Shown in pieces: positions 14,759 to 24,746 of a stretch of DNA of 26,806 bases (position 1 is the first letter of the stretch; each line of letters begins with the position of its first letter). Origin of the DNA: Roseiarcus sp049514155 (GTDB taxonomy: Bacteria > Pseudomonadota > Alphaproteobacteria > Rhizobiales > Beijerinckiaceae); contig NZ_JBEKVH010000040.1 in the NCBI RefSeq assembly GCF_049514155.1, positions 1 to 26,806 of the forward strand. Reading direction: 5' to 3'. Below the pieces are notes generated by a model. That model saw nothing but the letters and a program-made list of their open reading frames with translations. It did not search any database and was not told the DNA's origin. The position numbers were made by a program, and so were the translations under genes.

Positions 14759-15340
14759 CTAGACGGCGTGAGGCTTGCCGACCAAGCGGACGGCGCTCGA
14801 CTGCGCGCCTTTGACGCCCTGTTCCTCGACGAAGCGGACCTCAGAGCCGACGCTCAGGCGGTCGAAAGCCCCGCCGACAACGGCGTTGCGGTGAAAATAG
14901 ACTTCGCGACCCTCCGCCGTTTCAATGAACCCGCAGTCTTCCCCGGCGAGGAATTTCGTCACCCGGCCGAGGCTCTCCGCCGGGCGGCCCTTGACTTGGT
15001 GGTCCTTGACTTGGCCGCGCATGTCGCGCGTGACGTCCTCGATCTGCCGCACCGCAGCGTCGAACGCTTCCCGAATCGCCACCAGAGGGTGCTCGCGCTC
15101 GGGCGCGTCGCCGCGCGCCCTCGTGACCATGACGTCGTGATGCTCCGGCATCGCGATTCGGATGTCGATTTTGAACAGCTCGCCTTGGCGGTGCCGCGTC
15201 TGCGGCCCGACGATCGCCACGTGACAGCTGGTGATCCGATCGCTGAACTTTTCCAGGCGTTTGGCTTGCTTGGCGACTTCGGCTCGGATTTCCTCAGTGG
15301 GTTCGCAGTGCTGAAAGGCGATCTCGATTGGCGCTTGCAT
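14759..15340 (-). CDS. HPF/RaiA-type ribosome hibernation domain fused to a cold-shock domain
   Basis: A 193-residue two-domain protein. Residues about 1-110 match the HPF/RaiA ribosome-associated fold (IEIAFQHCEPTEEIRAEVAK, CHVAIVGPQTRHRQGELFKI and an AIREAFDAAVRQIED helix), which blocks the decoding and mRNA sites of idle ribosomes. Residues about 125-190 form a cold-shock/OB domain (GRVTKFLAGEDCGFIETAEG, then REVYFHRNAV) that binds single-stranded RNA. AAGGGG precedes the ATG at 15340. This fusion recurs in alphaproteobacteria. A role in stress-time ribosome storage is inferred from the domains; the downstream Host_attach gene probably shares its transcript. Confidence 0.9.
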   Translation of the reverse strand: MQAPIEIAFQHCEPTEEIRAEVAKQAKRLEKFSDRITSCHVAIVGPQTRHRQGELFKIDIRIAMPEHHDVMVTRARGDAPEREHPLVAIREAFDAAVRQIEDVTRDMRGQVKDHQVKGRPAESLGRVTKFLAGEDCGFIETAEGREVYFHRNAVVGGAFDRLSVGSEVRFVEEQGVKGAQSSAVRLVGKPHAV

Positions 15341-15461
15341 GACGCAGCCCCTTTCTTGCGGCGCGGCGTCGATGCGACCCCGCTTGGCGCCGCTTACCGA
15401 ACTCTTTTCACATGTAGGGAGCGCAGAGCCCCGGCGCCAGCGCGGGAGACCGAATTCCGCT

Positions 15462-17714
15462 CTATTCCGGCGGCTCTTCGCCGGGATCGGCCGGGTCGGC
15501 GCCCTTGCTCGCCGGCTGGCCCGGCCGCACCACCCGTTCGCCGCGCGGCCGCTTGGGCGCGGGCGACCATGGGCGGTCCTCCAGCGGCGCGCGATCGGCG
15601 GTGACGACGATTCGCGCCCCGTCCCAGTCGAGCCCCACGGCGCCGGTCGTCGCCAGCTTGCGCTCGTCGAAGGTCAGCGCGGCGCAATCGGCCGGCGCGG
15701 TCAGCGGGCTGACCACCACCTCGGCGCGGGCGCAATCTTCCTCGAAGGCGGCGCGGTCGAGCACGATGCTGAGCGACTGGCCTTCAGGCAGGCCGGCGAC
15801 GCAGCCGGTGCGGTCGCAGGCCGCGTCGGGGTCGCGCGCCGTCGCCGGATCGCGGCCGTCGCCGTCGGCCGCCAGCCATTGCTCGACGTCGAAGGCGTTG
15901 AGCCGCTTGCCGACGACCAGCAACCCGCCGTCGGGGTCGCGCACCGCCGCGAGATCGCCCGACGGCGCGACGATCGCGTCGTAATGGGCGCCGCTCAGCG
16001 CGCCGATGATTCCGATCGCGGCGAAGGGGATCGCCATGGCGCGGAAGGTCCAGGTTCGCCACAGCGTCGCGCTGAGCACGGCGAGGCTGAGGAACGGCAG
16101 CGCGAACGGCGCGAAGGCGCTGAGGCGCAGGGTCGAACCGGGCGCCGCGGCGATGATCCGCGCCGCCCACAGGATGAAGCGGATGCCGGCGCCGACATAG
16201 AGCCACACCGGCGCGTCGAGCCCGAGCGGATAAAGCGCGGTCCCGATGAGCGCGCCCGGCACGGCGAACAGCTCGATCACCGTCAGCGTCAGCGGATTGC
16301 CGATCAGCACATAGGGGCTGAGGTCGTGGAAGTGATAGGCCATGAACGACGCGGTGGCGCTGGTCGCGCAGAACGTGGCGAGGAGCAGCGCGCGCGGCTT
16401 GTCGACCAGTTGGACGATGAACGCGCCGCGTCGCGGCGGGCGCCCGCGCTGCGGCAGGAATGGGTCGCGCCCCGCTTCGCCGCGCGCCTGGCGCGCCTCC
16501 ATCACCGCCACCAGCGCGGCGACCGCGGCGAACGAGAGCTGGAAGCTGACGCCGAGGATCGCCTCGGGCTCCAGCGCGACGATCGCCAGAACGCTGAGCG
16601 CGAGATTGCGCATCGTCAGCGCGCGGCGATCGAGCATGACCGCGCCGAGGACGATCAGCGTCATGATCAGCGCCCGCTCGGTGCCGACGCGCGAGCCGGT
16701 GGCGAGGTCGTAGGCGAAGGAGCCGATCATCGCCGCGCCGGCCGCCCATTTCTTGATCGGATAGCGGAGCGTCAAGGTCGGCGACAGCGCCAGCAGGCGG
16801 CGCGCGACGACGAAGAAGATGCCGGCGACCAGCGTCATCTGCACGCCGGAGATGGTGATGATGTGGAAGATGCCGGCCTCGCGGATGAGGTCCTTGGCGT
16901 CGTTGGAGAGGAAGTCGCGCTTGCCCGTCACCATCGCCGCGGCGATCGCGCCTTCGTCGCCGCCGATGATCGCGTTGACCCTGAGCGCCAGGCGGTTGCG
17001 GGCGTGGTCGATCGCCGCGCCGAGCCGCTGGCGCCAGGTCGCGTCGATCGGCGGCGGCAGGACGTCGATCGCGCCGAGCGTCGAGCCGACTGCGCCGACG
17101 CCGGCGAAGTAGGCGTCGCGGGCGAAGTCGTAGCCGCCCGGCAGGACGGCGCGCGAGGGCGGCAGCAGCCGCGCCTGCAGCGCGACGTAGTCGCCCGCCG
17201 CGACCCCCGGCGTCTTGCGGGTCGTCACCCGGACGCGGCGCGGCGCGAGGTCGGCCGGCATGTCGCCGTGATCGACGACGGCGAGCACCAGCCGCGCGCC
17301 GACGGTGCGGAAATCGACCTCCTCGACGAAGCCCTGCAGCTTGACGATGCGGATATGGTCGAGCACTGGCGTCTCGACCCGCGCAATGCGCAGGCCGGTC
17401 GACAGAAAGCCGGCGCACAAGGCCGCCGCGCCGATCAGCAGCCCGCGCGCCAGCGGCCGCGCGCGCGAGGCCCAGGCGAGCGCGGCGAACAGCGCCGTCA
17501 GCAGCGCCGGCAGCCACAGCGCCGGCTCGCGGTCGGCGGCGAAATTGAGCGCGACGCCGGCCATCGCCGCGACCGGAATCCACAGGAAGAAGCGCCGTTC
17601 CTCGACCTCGCGCGCCAACGCGCCGGCGAGAAACGCCCGCCAGTCGGGCGCCCACGCAAAACCGCGCCGCGCCAAGGCGGCGACAAGCACGCCGCTGCGC
17701 CCCCCAGTCGCCAT
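15462..17714 (-). CDS. comEC: ComEC/Rec2-family membrane protein, no intact beta-lactamase motif
   Basis: A 750-residue polytopic inner-membrane protein. The N-terminal part holds early membrane segments and an OB-like region (DUF4131 type). The ComEC core follows with the hallmark GIFHIITISGVQMTLVAGIFF and many hydrophobic helices to about residue 520. ComEC forms the channel through which one DNA strand enters during natural transformation. The C-terminal 200 residues occupy the place of the metallo-beta-lactamase domain, but I see no HxHxDH motif, and the tail is proline- and charge-rich. Uptake function is therefore not certain. It diverges from gltX; lexA, often adjacent in rhizobia, is not in this window. 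Confidence 0.9.
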   Translation of the reverse strand: MATGGRSGVLVAALARRGFAWAPDWRAFLAGALAREVEERRFFLWIPVAAMAGVALNFAADREPALWLPALLTALFAALAWASRARPLARGLLIGAAALCAGFLSTGLRIARVETPVLDHIRIVKLQGFVEEVDFRTVGARLVLAVVDHGDMPADLAPRRVRVTTRKTPGVAAGDYVALQARLLPPSRAVLPGGYDFARDAYFAGVGAVGSTLGAIDVLPPPIDATWRQRLGAAIDHARNRLALRVNAIIGGDEGAIAAAMVTGKRDFLSNDAKDLIREAGIFHIITISGVQMTLVAGIFFVVARRLLALSPTLTLRYPIKKWAAGAAMIGSFAYDLATGSRVGTERALIMTLIVLGAVMLDRRALTMRNLALSVLAIVALEPEAILGVSFQLSFAAVAALVAVMEARQARGEAGRDPFLPQRGRPPRRGAFIVQLVDKPRALLLATFCATSATASFMAYHFHDLSPYVLIGNPLTLTVIELFAVPGALIGTALYPLGLDAPVWLYVGAGIRFILWAARIIAAAPGSTLRLSAFAPFALPFLSLAVLSATLWRTWTFRAMAIPFAAIGIIGALSGAHYDAIVAPSGDLAAVRDPDGGLLVVGKRLNAFDVEQWLAADGDGRDPATARDPDAACDRTGCVAGLPEGQSLSIVLDRAAFEEDCARAEVVVSPLTAPADCAALTFDERKLATTGAVGLDWDGARIVVTADRAPLEDRPWSPAPKRPRGERVVRPGQPASKGADPADPGEEPPE

Positions 17715-17868
17715 GGGCGCGAGCTAAGCACGACGGGCGCGCCCGGGAAATCGCAGCGGGCGTGACAGCGTCACAAGCCGCGACGCGGATGCGGACCCTT
17801 TGTCCCGCCGCCTTCTTTATGATACGGCGCGCGCCAGCCCCCGGCTTCCAGCGTCAAAATCGAGCCCC

Positions 17869-19293
17869 ATGTCGCAAATCGTAACGCGCTTCGCCCCCTC
17901 CCCGACCGGCTTCCTCCATATCGGCGGCGCGCGCACGGCGCTGTTCAACTGGCTCTACGCCAAGCGCCTGGGCGGCAAATTCCTGCTCCGGATCGAGGAC
18001 ACCGACCGCGAACGCTCCACAAAAGCGGCGGTCGAGGCGATCCTCGACGGGCTCGCCTGGCTCGGGCTCGAATGGGACGGCGAGGCGATCAGCCAGTTCG
18101 CGCGCGCCGAGCGCCACCGCGAGGTCGTCGAGCAGATGCTCGCCTCGGGCGACGCCTATCGCTGCTACGCAAGCCAGGAGGAACTTGAGGAGATGCGCGC
18201 CAAAGCGCGCGCGGAGGGGCGGCCGATGCGCTACGACGGCCGCTGGCGCGACCGCGACCCCTCGGAGGCGCCGGTGGGCGTCAAGCCGGCGATCCGCCTG
18301 CGCGCGCGCCAGGACGGCGAGACGATCGTCGACGACAAGGTGCAGGGCAAGGTCGTCTTCGCCAACAAGGAGCTCGACGACCTGGTGCTGCTGCGCTCGG
18401 ACGGCAATCCGACCTACATGCTCGCGGTCGTCGTCGACGACCACGACATGGGCGTCACCCACATCATCCGCGGCGACGACCATCTGACCAACGCGGCGCG
18501 ACAGATGCAGATCTACGCCGCGCTCGGCTGGGACGTGCCGATCATGGCCCACATCCCGCTCATCCATGGGCCGGACGGCGCCAAGCTCTCCAAGCGCCAC
18601 GGGGCGCTCGGCGTCGACGCCTATCGCGGCATGGGCTACCTGCCGGCGGCGTTGCGCAACTACCTCGCGCGGTTGGGGTGGAGCCAGGGCGACCGCGAGT
18701 TCTTCTCGACCGAGGAGCTGATCGCCGCCTTCGACCTGCCGGCGATCGGCCGTTCGCCGTCGCGTTTCGACTTCGCCAAGCTCGAGAACATGAACGGCCA
18801 CTACATGCGCGCGACGCCCGACGACGAGCTGATGGCGATCCTCGTCGACGCGCTGCCCTATCTGCCCGGCGGCCCGGCGATCGCCGCCGCGCTCGACCAA
18901 TCCAAGCGCGCCCAGCTCCTCGCCGCCCTGCCCGGCCTCAAGGAGCGGGCCAAGACGCTGGTCGAACTCGTCGACGGCGCCGCCTTCCTGTTCGCGCGGC
19001 GGCCGTTGCCGATCGACGACAAGGCCGCCGACATCCTCGCCCGTGGCGGGCGCCTGCACCTGGCGGCGCTGCTGCCGCGCCTGAAGGCGGTCGAGGACTG
19101 GAGCGCGGGGCAAATCGAAGCTGCGGTGCGCGCCTACGCCGACGACCAGGGCGCCAAGCTCGGAACGATCGCCCAACCGCTGCGCGCGGCGGCGACCGGC
19201 CGTTCGACCTCGCCCGGCATTTTCGAAGTGCTCGCTGTGCTCGGCCGCGACGAGAGCCTCGGCCGCATCGCCGACCAAGCCAAGATCGACTGA
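17869..19293 (+). CDS. gltX: Glutamyl-tRNA synthetase
   Basis: Class I aminoacyl-tRNA synthetase that charges tRNA-Glu, and possibly tRNA-Gln as well where GatCAB amidation operates. The product is 474 residues. The HIGH-type motif is FLHIGGARTALFNWL (His17-Ile-Gly-Gly20) and the KMSKS-type motif is KLSKR (239-243) in GAKLSKRHGALGV. RIEDTDRERS and the TYMLAVVVDDHDMGVTHIIRG DDH block are intact in their usual order. I use ATG 17869 since the motif region begins directly after it; the frame is open back to 17800, but the extra residues are not conserved. Upstream, TATGAT at 17818-17823 could be a -10 box. Confidence 0.97.
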   Translation: MSQIVTRFAPSPTGFLHIGGARTALFNWLYAKRLGGKFLLRIEDTDRERSTKAAVEAILDGLAWLGLEWDGEAISQFARAERHREVVEQMLASGDAYRCYASQEELEEMRAKARAEGRPMRYDGRWRDRDPSEAPVGVKPAIRLRARQDGETIVDDKVQGKVVFANKELDDLVLLRSDGNPTYMLAVVVDDHDMGVTHIIRGDDHLTNAARQMQIYAALGWDVPIMAHIPLIHGPDGAKLSKRHGALGVDAYRGMGYLPAALRNYLARLGWSQGDREFFSTEELIAAFDLPAIGRSPSRFDFAKLENMNGHYMRATPDDELMAILVDALPYLPGGPAIAAALDQSKRAQLLAALPGLKERAKTLVELVDGAAFLFARRPLPIDDKAADILARGGRLHLAALLPRLKAVEDWSAGQIEAAVRAYADDQGAKLGTIAQPLRAAATGRSTSPGIFEVLAVLGRDESLGRIADQAKID

Positions 19294-19496
19294 CTCGAAC
19301 GACGGCGACGCGCGCCTGTCGTCGTCCTGTCACATAGGCCCGGCATGGCGTCGGGGCCGGCGGGGCGCACTCGCCTCGGAAAAGCGCGCGCGCCGGGTGT
19401 TTTTCGTTTGCCAATCCGGCCGCCGCTGTGGTTTCCATGCCGACGGTCGGACGCCTGCCCGCCCGCCCAATTCCTCGGCCCCGACGGAACCAACCG

Positions 19497-21227
19497 ATGT
19501 CGATGACGAATGCCGCCGCCTCGGCCGGCCGTCGCGTTCTGCCCAACCATTGGGACCTGATCGCGCTGGCGGCGATCATGGCGGTGCTGACGGCGATCGC
19601 GCGCGCCTATCACGGCATCTCGGCGCCCTTGCCCACCGCCAACGCCGCGGCGGTCAGCCTCGACTACTGGGCGCTGCCCTATTACGCGCTGCGCACCGCG
19701 TTGCGGATGTTCGCCGCGCTCGGTTGTTCGTTCCTGTTCACGTTCACCTACGCGACGCTGGCCGCCAAGAGCCGGCGCGCCGAGATCGTGCTGATCCCGA
19801 TCCTCGACATCCTGCAATCGGTGCCGATTCTCGGCTTCCTGTCGTTCACCGTGACGTTCTTCCTCGGCCTGTTCCCCGGCAATGTGCTCGGCGCCGAATG
19901 CGCGGCGATCTTCGCCATCTTCACCAGCCAGGCCTGGAACATGGCGTTCTCGTTCTATCAGTCGCTGCGCACGGTGCCGCGCGACCTCGACGAAGTCGCG
20001 CGCGGCTTCCGCCTCACCGGCTGGCAGAAGTTCTGGCAGCTCGAAGCGCCCTTCGCCGTTCCCGGCCTGATCTGGAACACGATGATGTCGATGTCGGGCG
20101 GCTGGTTCTTCGTCGTCGCGTCGGAGGCGATCACCGTCGGCGACACCACCATCACCCTGCCCGGCGTCGGCTCCTACATCGCCGAGGCCAACAACGAGGG
20201 GCGCTGGGACGCGATTCTCGCCGCAGTGGCGACGATGGGCGTCGTCATCCTGCTTTACGATCAATTGCTGTTCCGGCCGATCATCGCCTGGGCGGGCAAG
20301 TTCCGGGTCGAACTGTCGGTCGGCGAACAGGTCGAGCGCTCGTGGGTGCTCAGCCTGCTCCAGCGCACCAACTGGATCCGTCTCGGCGTGCGGCCGCTGT
20401 TCGATGGGCTGCGCTCGGCGGCGATGTGGCGGGTGAGCCTGCCGCCCATCCTTCCCAAGGGCGTGTTCGCCCTCAAGCGGGTGTCGCGCGCCGTCGACGC
20501 AATCTGGATCGTCGTCATCGCCGCGGTCGCCGCCTGGGCGATGTGGTCGGTCGTCGCCTACGTAGCGACCGAGCTTGCCTGGCCCGACGTCGGCGAAGTG
20601 GCGCTGCTGACCTTCTACACGCTGCTGCGCGTCCTCGCGTTGATGGCGATCGCGACGGTCTTTTGGGTGCCGATCAGCGTCTGGATCGGTCTCAGGCCGC
20701 GCTGGGCCGAGGCGATGCAGCCGATCGCCCAGTTTCTCGCCGCCTTCCCGGTCAACCTGCTGTTCGGCGCGGCGGTCAGCCTGGTGCTCGCCTTCAACCT
20801 CAATCCCGACATCTGGCTCAGCGTGCTGATCGTCTTCGGCACGCAATGGTACATCGTGTTCAACACCATCGCCGGCGCGGCGGCCTTTCCCAACGACCTG
20901 CGCGAGGCGGCGACCAACTTCCGCGTGCGCGGATGGGACTGGTGGCGGCAGGTGATCCTGCCCGGCGTCGCGCCCTATTACCTCACCGGCGCGATCACCG
21001 CTTCGGGCGGATCGTGGAACGCCTCGATCGTCGCCGAATTCGTCAAATGGAAGGACCAGACGGTCGCGGCGCACGGCGTCGGCGCCTATATCGCCGAGGC
21101 GACCGACAAGGGCGACTTCCCCCGCATCGTGCTCGGCGTGGCGATGATGTCGATCGTCGTGACCTTGGTGAACCGTCTGTTCTGGCGCCGGCTCTATGGC
21201 TACGCCGAACGACGGTTGCGCCTGTGA
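19497..21227 (+). CDS. ABC transporter permease, two permease domains in one chain
   Basis: A 576-residue inner-membrane protein made of two binding-protein-dependent transport permease domains of the nitrate/sulfonate/bicarbonate (SsuC/NrtB) type. Each half carries its EAA loop. The first is EVARGFRLTGWQKFWQLEAP, around residue 167; the second is REAATNFRVRGWDWWRQVILPG, around residue 470. Both are followed by similar tails: GVGSYIAEAN and GVGAYIAEAT. This shows an internal duplication and fusion, so one chain can build the whole channel. A second in-frame ATG two codons downstream (19503) is equally possible. The ATPase gene follows within 26 bases. No substrate-binding protein is encoded nearby, so the substrate is unknown. 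Confidence 0.88.
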   Translation: MSMTNAAASAGRRVLPNHWDLIALAAIMAVLTAIARAYHGISAPLPTANAAAVSLDYWALPYYALRTALRMFAALGCSFLFTFTYATLAAKSRRAEIVLIPILDILQSVPILGFLSFTVTFFLGLFPGNVLGAECAAIFAIFTSQAWNMAFSFYQSLRTVPRDLDEVARGFRLTGWQKFWQLEAPFAVPGLIWNTMMSMSGGWFFVVASEAITVGDTTITLPGVGSYIAEANNEGRWDAILAAVATMGVVILLYDQLLFRPIIAWAGKFRVELSVGEQVERSWVLSLLQRTNWIRLGVRPLFDGLRSAAMWRVSLPPILPKGVFALKRVSRAVDAIWIVVIAAVAAWAMWSVVAYVATELAWPDVGEVALLTFYTLLRVLALMAIATVFWVPISVWIGLRPRWAEAMQPIAQFLAAFPVNLLFGAAVSLVLAFNLNPDIWLSVLIVFGTQWYIVFNTIAGAAAFPNDLREAATNFRVRGWDWWRQVILPGVAPYYLTGAITASGGSWNASIVAEFVKWKDQTVAAHGVGAYIAEATDKGDFPRIVLGVAMMSIVVTLVNRLFWRRLYGYAERRLRL

Positions 21228-21252
21228 TTCAATCCTGACCGGAGACGCGCTC

Positions 21253-22566
21253 GTGCTCGACCCCTCCTCCGCCATCCTGCTCGACGTCAGCCACGTCAGT
21301 CAGACCTATTCGAAGGGCTCCGGCGAAACCGGCGCGCCGGTGCTGCAGGACGTTTCGCTCACTTTGCGCCAGGGCGAGATCGTCTCGCTGCTCGGCCGCT
21401 CGGGCTGCGGCAAGTCGACGCTGCTGAGGATCATCTCCGGACTTTCGCGGCCGACCGAAGGCCATGTCAGCATCAGCGGCGAGATGGTCGATGGCCCGGC
21501 CGAAGGCGTCGCGATGGTGTTCCAGAGCTTCGCGCTCTTTCCGTGGCTGAGCGTGCTCGACAACGTCGAGATCGGGCCGCGGGCGCAAGGCGTGCCGAAC
21601 GAGGAGACGCGCAAGCGCGCGCTGCAGGCGATCGACGTCATCGGCCTCGACGGCTTCGAATCCGCCTATCCCAAGGAGCTTTCCGGCGGCATGCGGCAAC
21701 GCGTCGGCTTCGCCCGCGCGCTGGTCGTGCAGCCGAAAATCCTGCTGATGGACGAACCCTTCTCGGCCCTCGACGTGCTGACCGCCGAGACGCTGCGCAC
21801 CGACCTGCTCGACCTGTGGCAGGAGGGCCGGATCCCGATCAAGGCGATCCTGATGGTCACCCACAACATCGAAGAAGCGGTGCTGATGAGCGACCGCATC
21901 CTCGTCCTCTCCTCCAACCCCGGTCGGGTCGCCGCCGACATCGCCGTTCCCCTTCCCCAACCGCGCGACCGCCTCGATCCCGAATTTCGCCAGCTGGTCG
22001 ACCGAATCTACGCGCTGATGACCCAGCGCCCCGAACCCAAGCCGGCCGGCCGCGAATCCGCCGCGCCGGGCGCCGGCCTGGGCCTGGCGATGCCGCTGGT
22101 CTCGACCAACTCGCTCGCCGGCATGCTCGAAGAGATCGCCGCCCCGCCCTACGACGGGCAGGCCGACCTGCCGCATCTGGCCGACTCGCTGCAACTCGAA
22201 GTCGACGATCTCTTCCCGCTCGGCGAGACGCTGCAGCTGTTGAAGCTGGCCGAATTCGCCGAAGGCGACATCAAGCTCACGCCGGCCGGCAAGCGCTTCG
22301 TCGACATGGACGTCGACCAGCGCAAGCGCATGTTCGGCGAGCAACTGCTCGCCAACATTCCGATCGCCGCGCACATCAAGCGGGTGCTCGACGAGCGGCC
22401 GAGCCACCGCGCGCCGGCGACCCGCTTCCGCGAGGAGCTCGAGGACTACATGTCCGAGGACTACGCCGAACGCACGCTCAGGGCGATCATCAATCTCGGC
22501 CGCTACGGCGAACTGTTCGCCTACGACGAGAACGCCCAGGCCTTCAGCTACGAGAACCCGCAATAG
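21253..22566 (+). CDS. ABC transporter ATPase with C-terminal AAA-associated domain
   Basis: A 437-residue protein that powers the adjacent fused permease. The ATPase half is complete: Walker A GRSGCGKST (48-56), Q-loop VFQSFALFPW, signature LSGGMRQR (from 143), Walker B ILLMDEP (Asp167-Glu168) and the switch His204 in VTHNIEEA. Residues from about 280 form an extra domain of the AAA_assoc_C type (LEVDDLFPLGETLQLLKLAE, then LTPAGKRFVDMD and ANIPIAAHIKRVL), likely helical/winged-helix and possibly a regulatory sensor. I start at GTG 21253, preceded by CCGGAGAC; an in-frame ATG at 21196 would overlap the permease by 32 bases. Confidence 0.88.
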   Translation: MLDPSSAILLDVSHVSQTYSKGSGETGAPVLQDVSLTLRQGEIVSLLGRSGCGKSTLLRIISGLSRPTEGHVSISGEMVDGPAEGVAMVFQSFALFPWLSVLDNVEIGPRAQGVPNEETRKRALQAIDVIGLDGFESAYPKELSGGMRQRVGFARALVVQPKILLMDEPFSALDVLTAETLRTDLLDLWQEGRIPIKAILMVTHNIEEAVLMSDRILVLSSNPGRVAADIAVPLPQPRDRLDPEFRQLVDRIYALMTQRPEPKPAGRESAAPGAGLGLAMPLVSTNSLAGMLEEIAAPPYDGQADLPHLADSLQLEVDDLFPLGETLQLLKLAEFAEGDIKLTPAGKRFVDMDVDQRKRMFGEQLLANIPIAAHIKRVLDERPSHRAPATRFREELEDYMSEDYAERTLRAIINLGRYGELFAYDENAQAFSYENPQ

Positions 22567-22626
22567 CGGCGGCGGCGCCGCAATATCGACAAATTATTGA
22601 CTTGTCGCGCCGCCCGCGTTCCGGTA

Positions 22627-22646
22627 GCAATTATTGCACTGCACAA
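22627..22646. promoter_or_regulatory. Palindromic site upstream of gltA
   Basis: gcaattattgc (22627-22637) is a perfect odd-length palindrome, and TTGCACTGCACAA (22634-22646) overlaps it with the palindromic core TGCA-C-TGCA. From memory, TGCA-rich palindromes like this resemble operators of PhaR/AniA, the polyhydroxybutyrate and carbon-flux repressor of alphaproteobacteria. It sits about 40 bases before the gltA start. The family match is unverified. Confidence 0.4.
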
Positions 22647-22684
22647 TCGCGTTTTGGGCGCCTCGCGCCCGTGGGAGAGTACGC

Positions 22685-23974
<1,290 letters not shown>

Positions 23975-23983
23975 GGTCACGAA

Positions 23984-24004
23984 GCGCGCCGCCCCTCGGC
24001 GCGC
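23984..24004. terminator. GC hairpin between the convergent gltA and membrane-protein genes
   Basis: Perfect 8-base stem gcgcgccg (23984-23991) against cggcgcgc (23997-24004), 5-base loop, starting nine bases after the gltA stop. It has no T-run, so termination strength is uncertain, but its position between convergent genes suggests it serves both. Confidence 0.45.
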
Positions 24005-24005
24005 G

Positions 24006-24638
24006 CTAGCGCTTCGCCGTCTCGATCAACCCGCGCGCGCCCTCTTTCAGCGCGCTCCATTGCGACAGCAGCGACGCCGCGAAGCGAAGCTCGACGTCGA
24101 GATCGCCGAGACGGAATTCGGCGACGCAGGTGTTGGGCGTCTTGCGCGCCGGGTCGGGACGGCGGCAACGCGCGGCGAAGTCGCGGCCCTCCGGCGCGAC
24201 GTAGAACAACTCGTCGCCTTCGAACGGGCTGCCGTCGACGAAGGCGCGCGCCACCAGCCCGCCGGGATGGCTCCACGAATTCTCGTCGAGAAAGCGCTGG
24301 TAGAGGCGCGCCGTGCGCTCGGCGGGGTCGAGCGCGGGATCGGCGGGCTTCAGCCCGATGAAGACGAGGCGCGCGAAGCGGTCATCGATATCGGTCGCGG
24401 CGGCGACGTCGGAGAAGCCGCCGGCCGGCGTGAAGTCGGGGAAGAAGGCGACGAGCTCCGCCGCGCCGGCGCCGTTCGGGCGCAGGTAGGCGCTCGCCAA
24501 CCTCAGCCGCTCGGCGCCGACCGTCACGATTGCAAAACGCGAGGCCGGCGCGGCGAGCCGACGGGTGACGAGCGCGCCCGCGCCGACGACGGCGAGCGCG
24601 ACGACAAAGGCGACGAGCGCGACGATCCTCGAGCGCAT
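24006..24638 (-). CDS. Membrane-anchored protein of unknown function
   Basis: I do not recognise a named family. The 210-residue product begins with a short basic start and one hydrophobic segment (IVALVAFVVALAVVGAGALV), predicting a single anchor with the rest in the periplasm. The remainder is a compact mixed domain with blocks such as AFFPDFTPAGGFSDV, DDRFARLVFIGLKP, LYQRFLDENSWSHPGGLVAR and FDELFYVAP-like FEGDELFYVAPEGRDF. Two cysteines (AARCRRPD and NTCVAEF) could form a disulfide. GGAGG before the ATG at 24638 supports the start. It diverges from the gamma-carbonic anhydrase gene and converges on gltA. Confidence 0.75.
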   Translation of the reverse strand: MRSRIVALVAFVVALAVVGAGALVTRRLAAPASRFAIVTVGAERLRLASAYLRPNGAGAAELVAFFPDFTPAGGFSDVAAATDIDDRFARLVFIGLKPADPALDPAERTARLYQRFLDENSWSHPGGLVARAFVDGSPFEGDELFYVAPEGRDFAARCRRPDPARKTPNTCVAEFRLGDLDVELRFAASLLSQWSALKEGARGLIETAKR

Positions 24639-24746
24639 AAGGCCTCCGTCGGCGCGGCCGATCAAGCGCGATTCGCCGGCCTCCTCCCGGGATAGGCCGC
24701 GCCGCGCCGCCGCGCTATAGCCTAGCTTCCGCTTCGGAGCCGGACC

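Noticed and set aside
15339..17765. Open frame of 808 codons on the plus strand
   Set aside because: Antisense to comEC, with repetitive Arg/Gly/Asp content typical of reverse frames in GC-rich coding DNA.
17762..17774. GTGAC-AGC-GTCAC, a CRP/FNR-like palindrome upstream of gltX
   Set aside because: The spacer is one base too short for a CRP-type site and the outer bases do not fit.
19134..21275. Open frame of 713 codons on the minus strand
   Set aside because: Antisense to the end of gltX and the ABC permease gene, whose sequence is clearly conserved.
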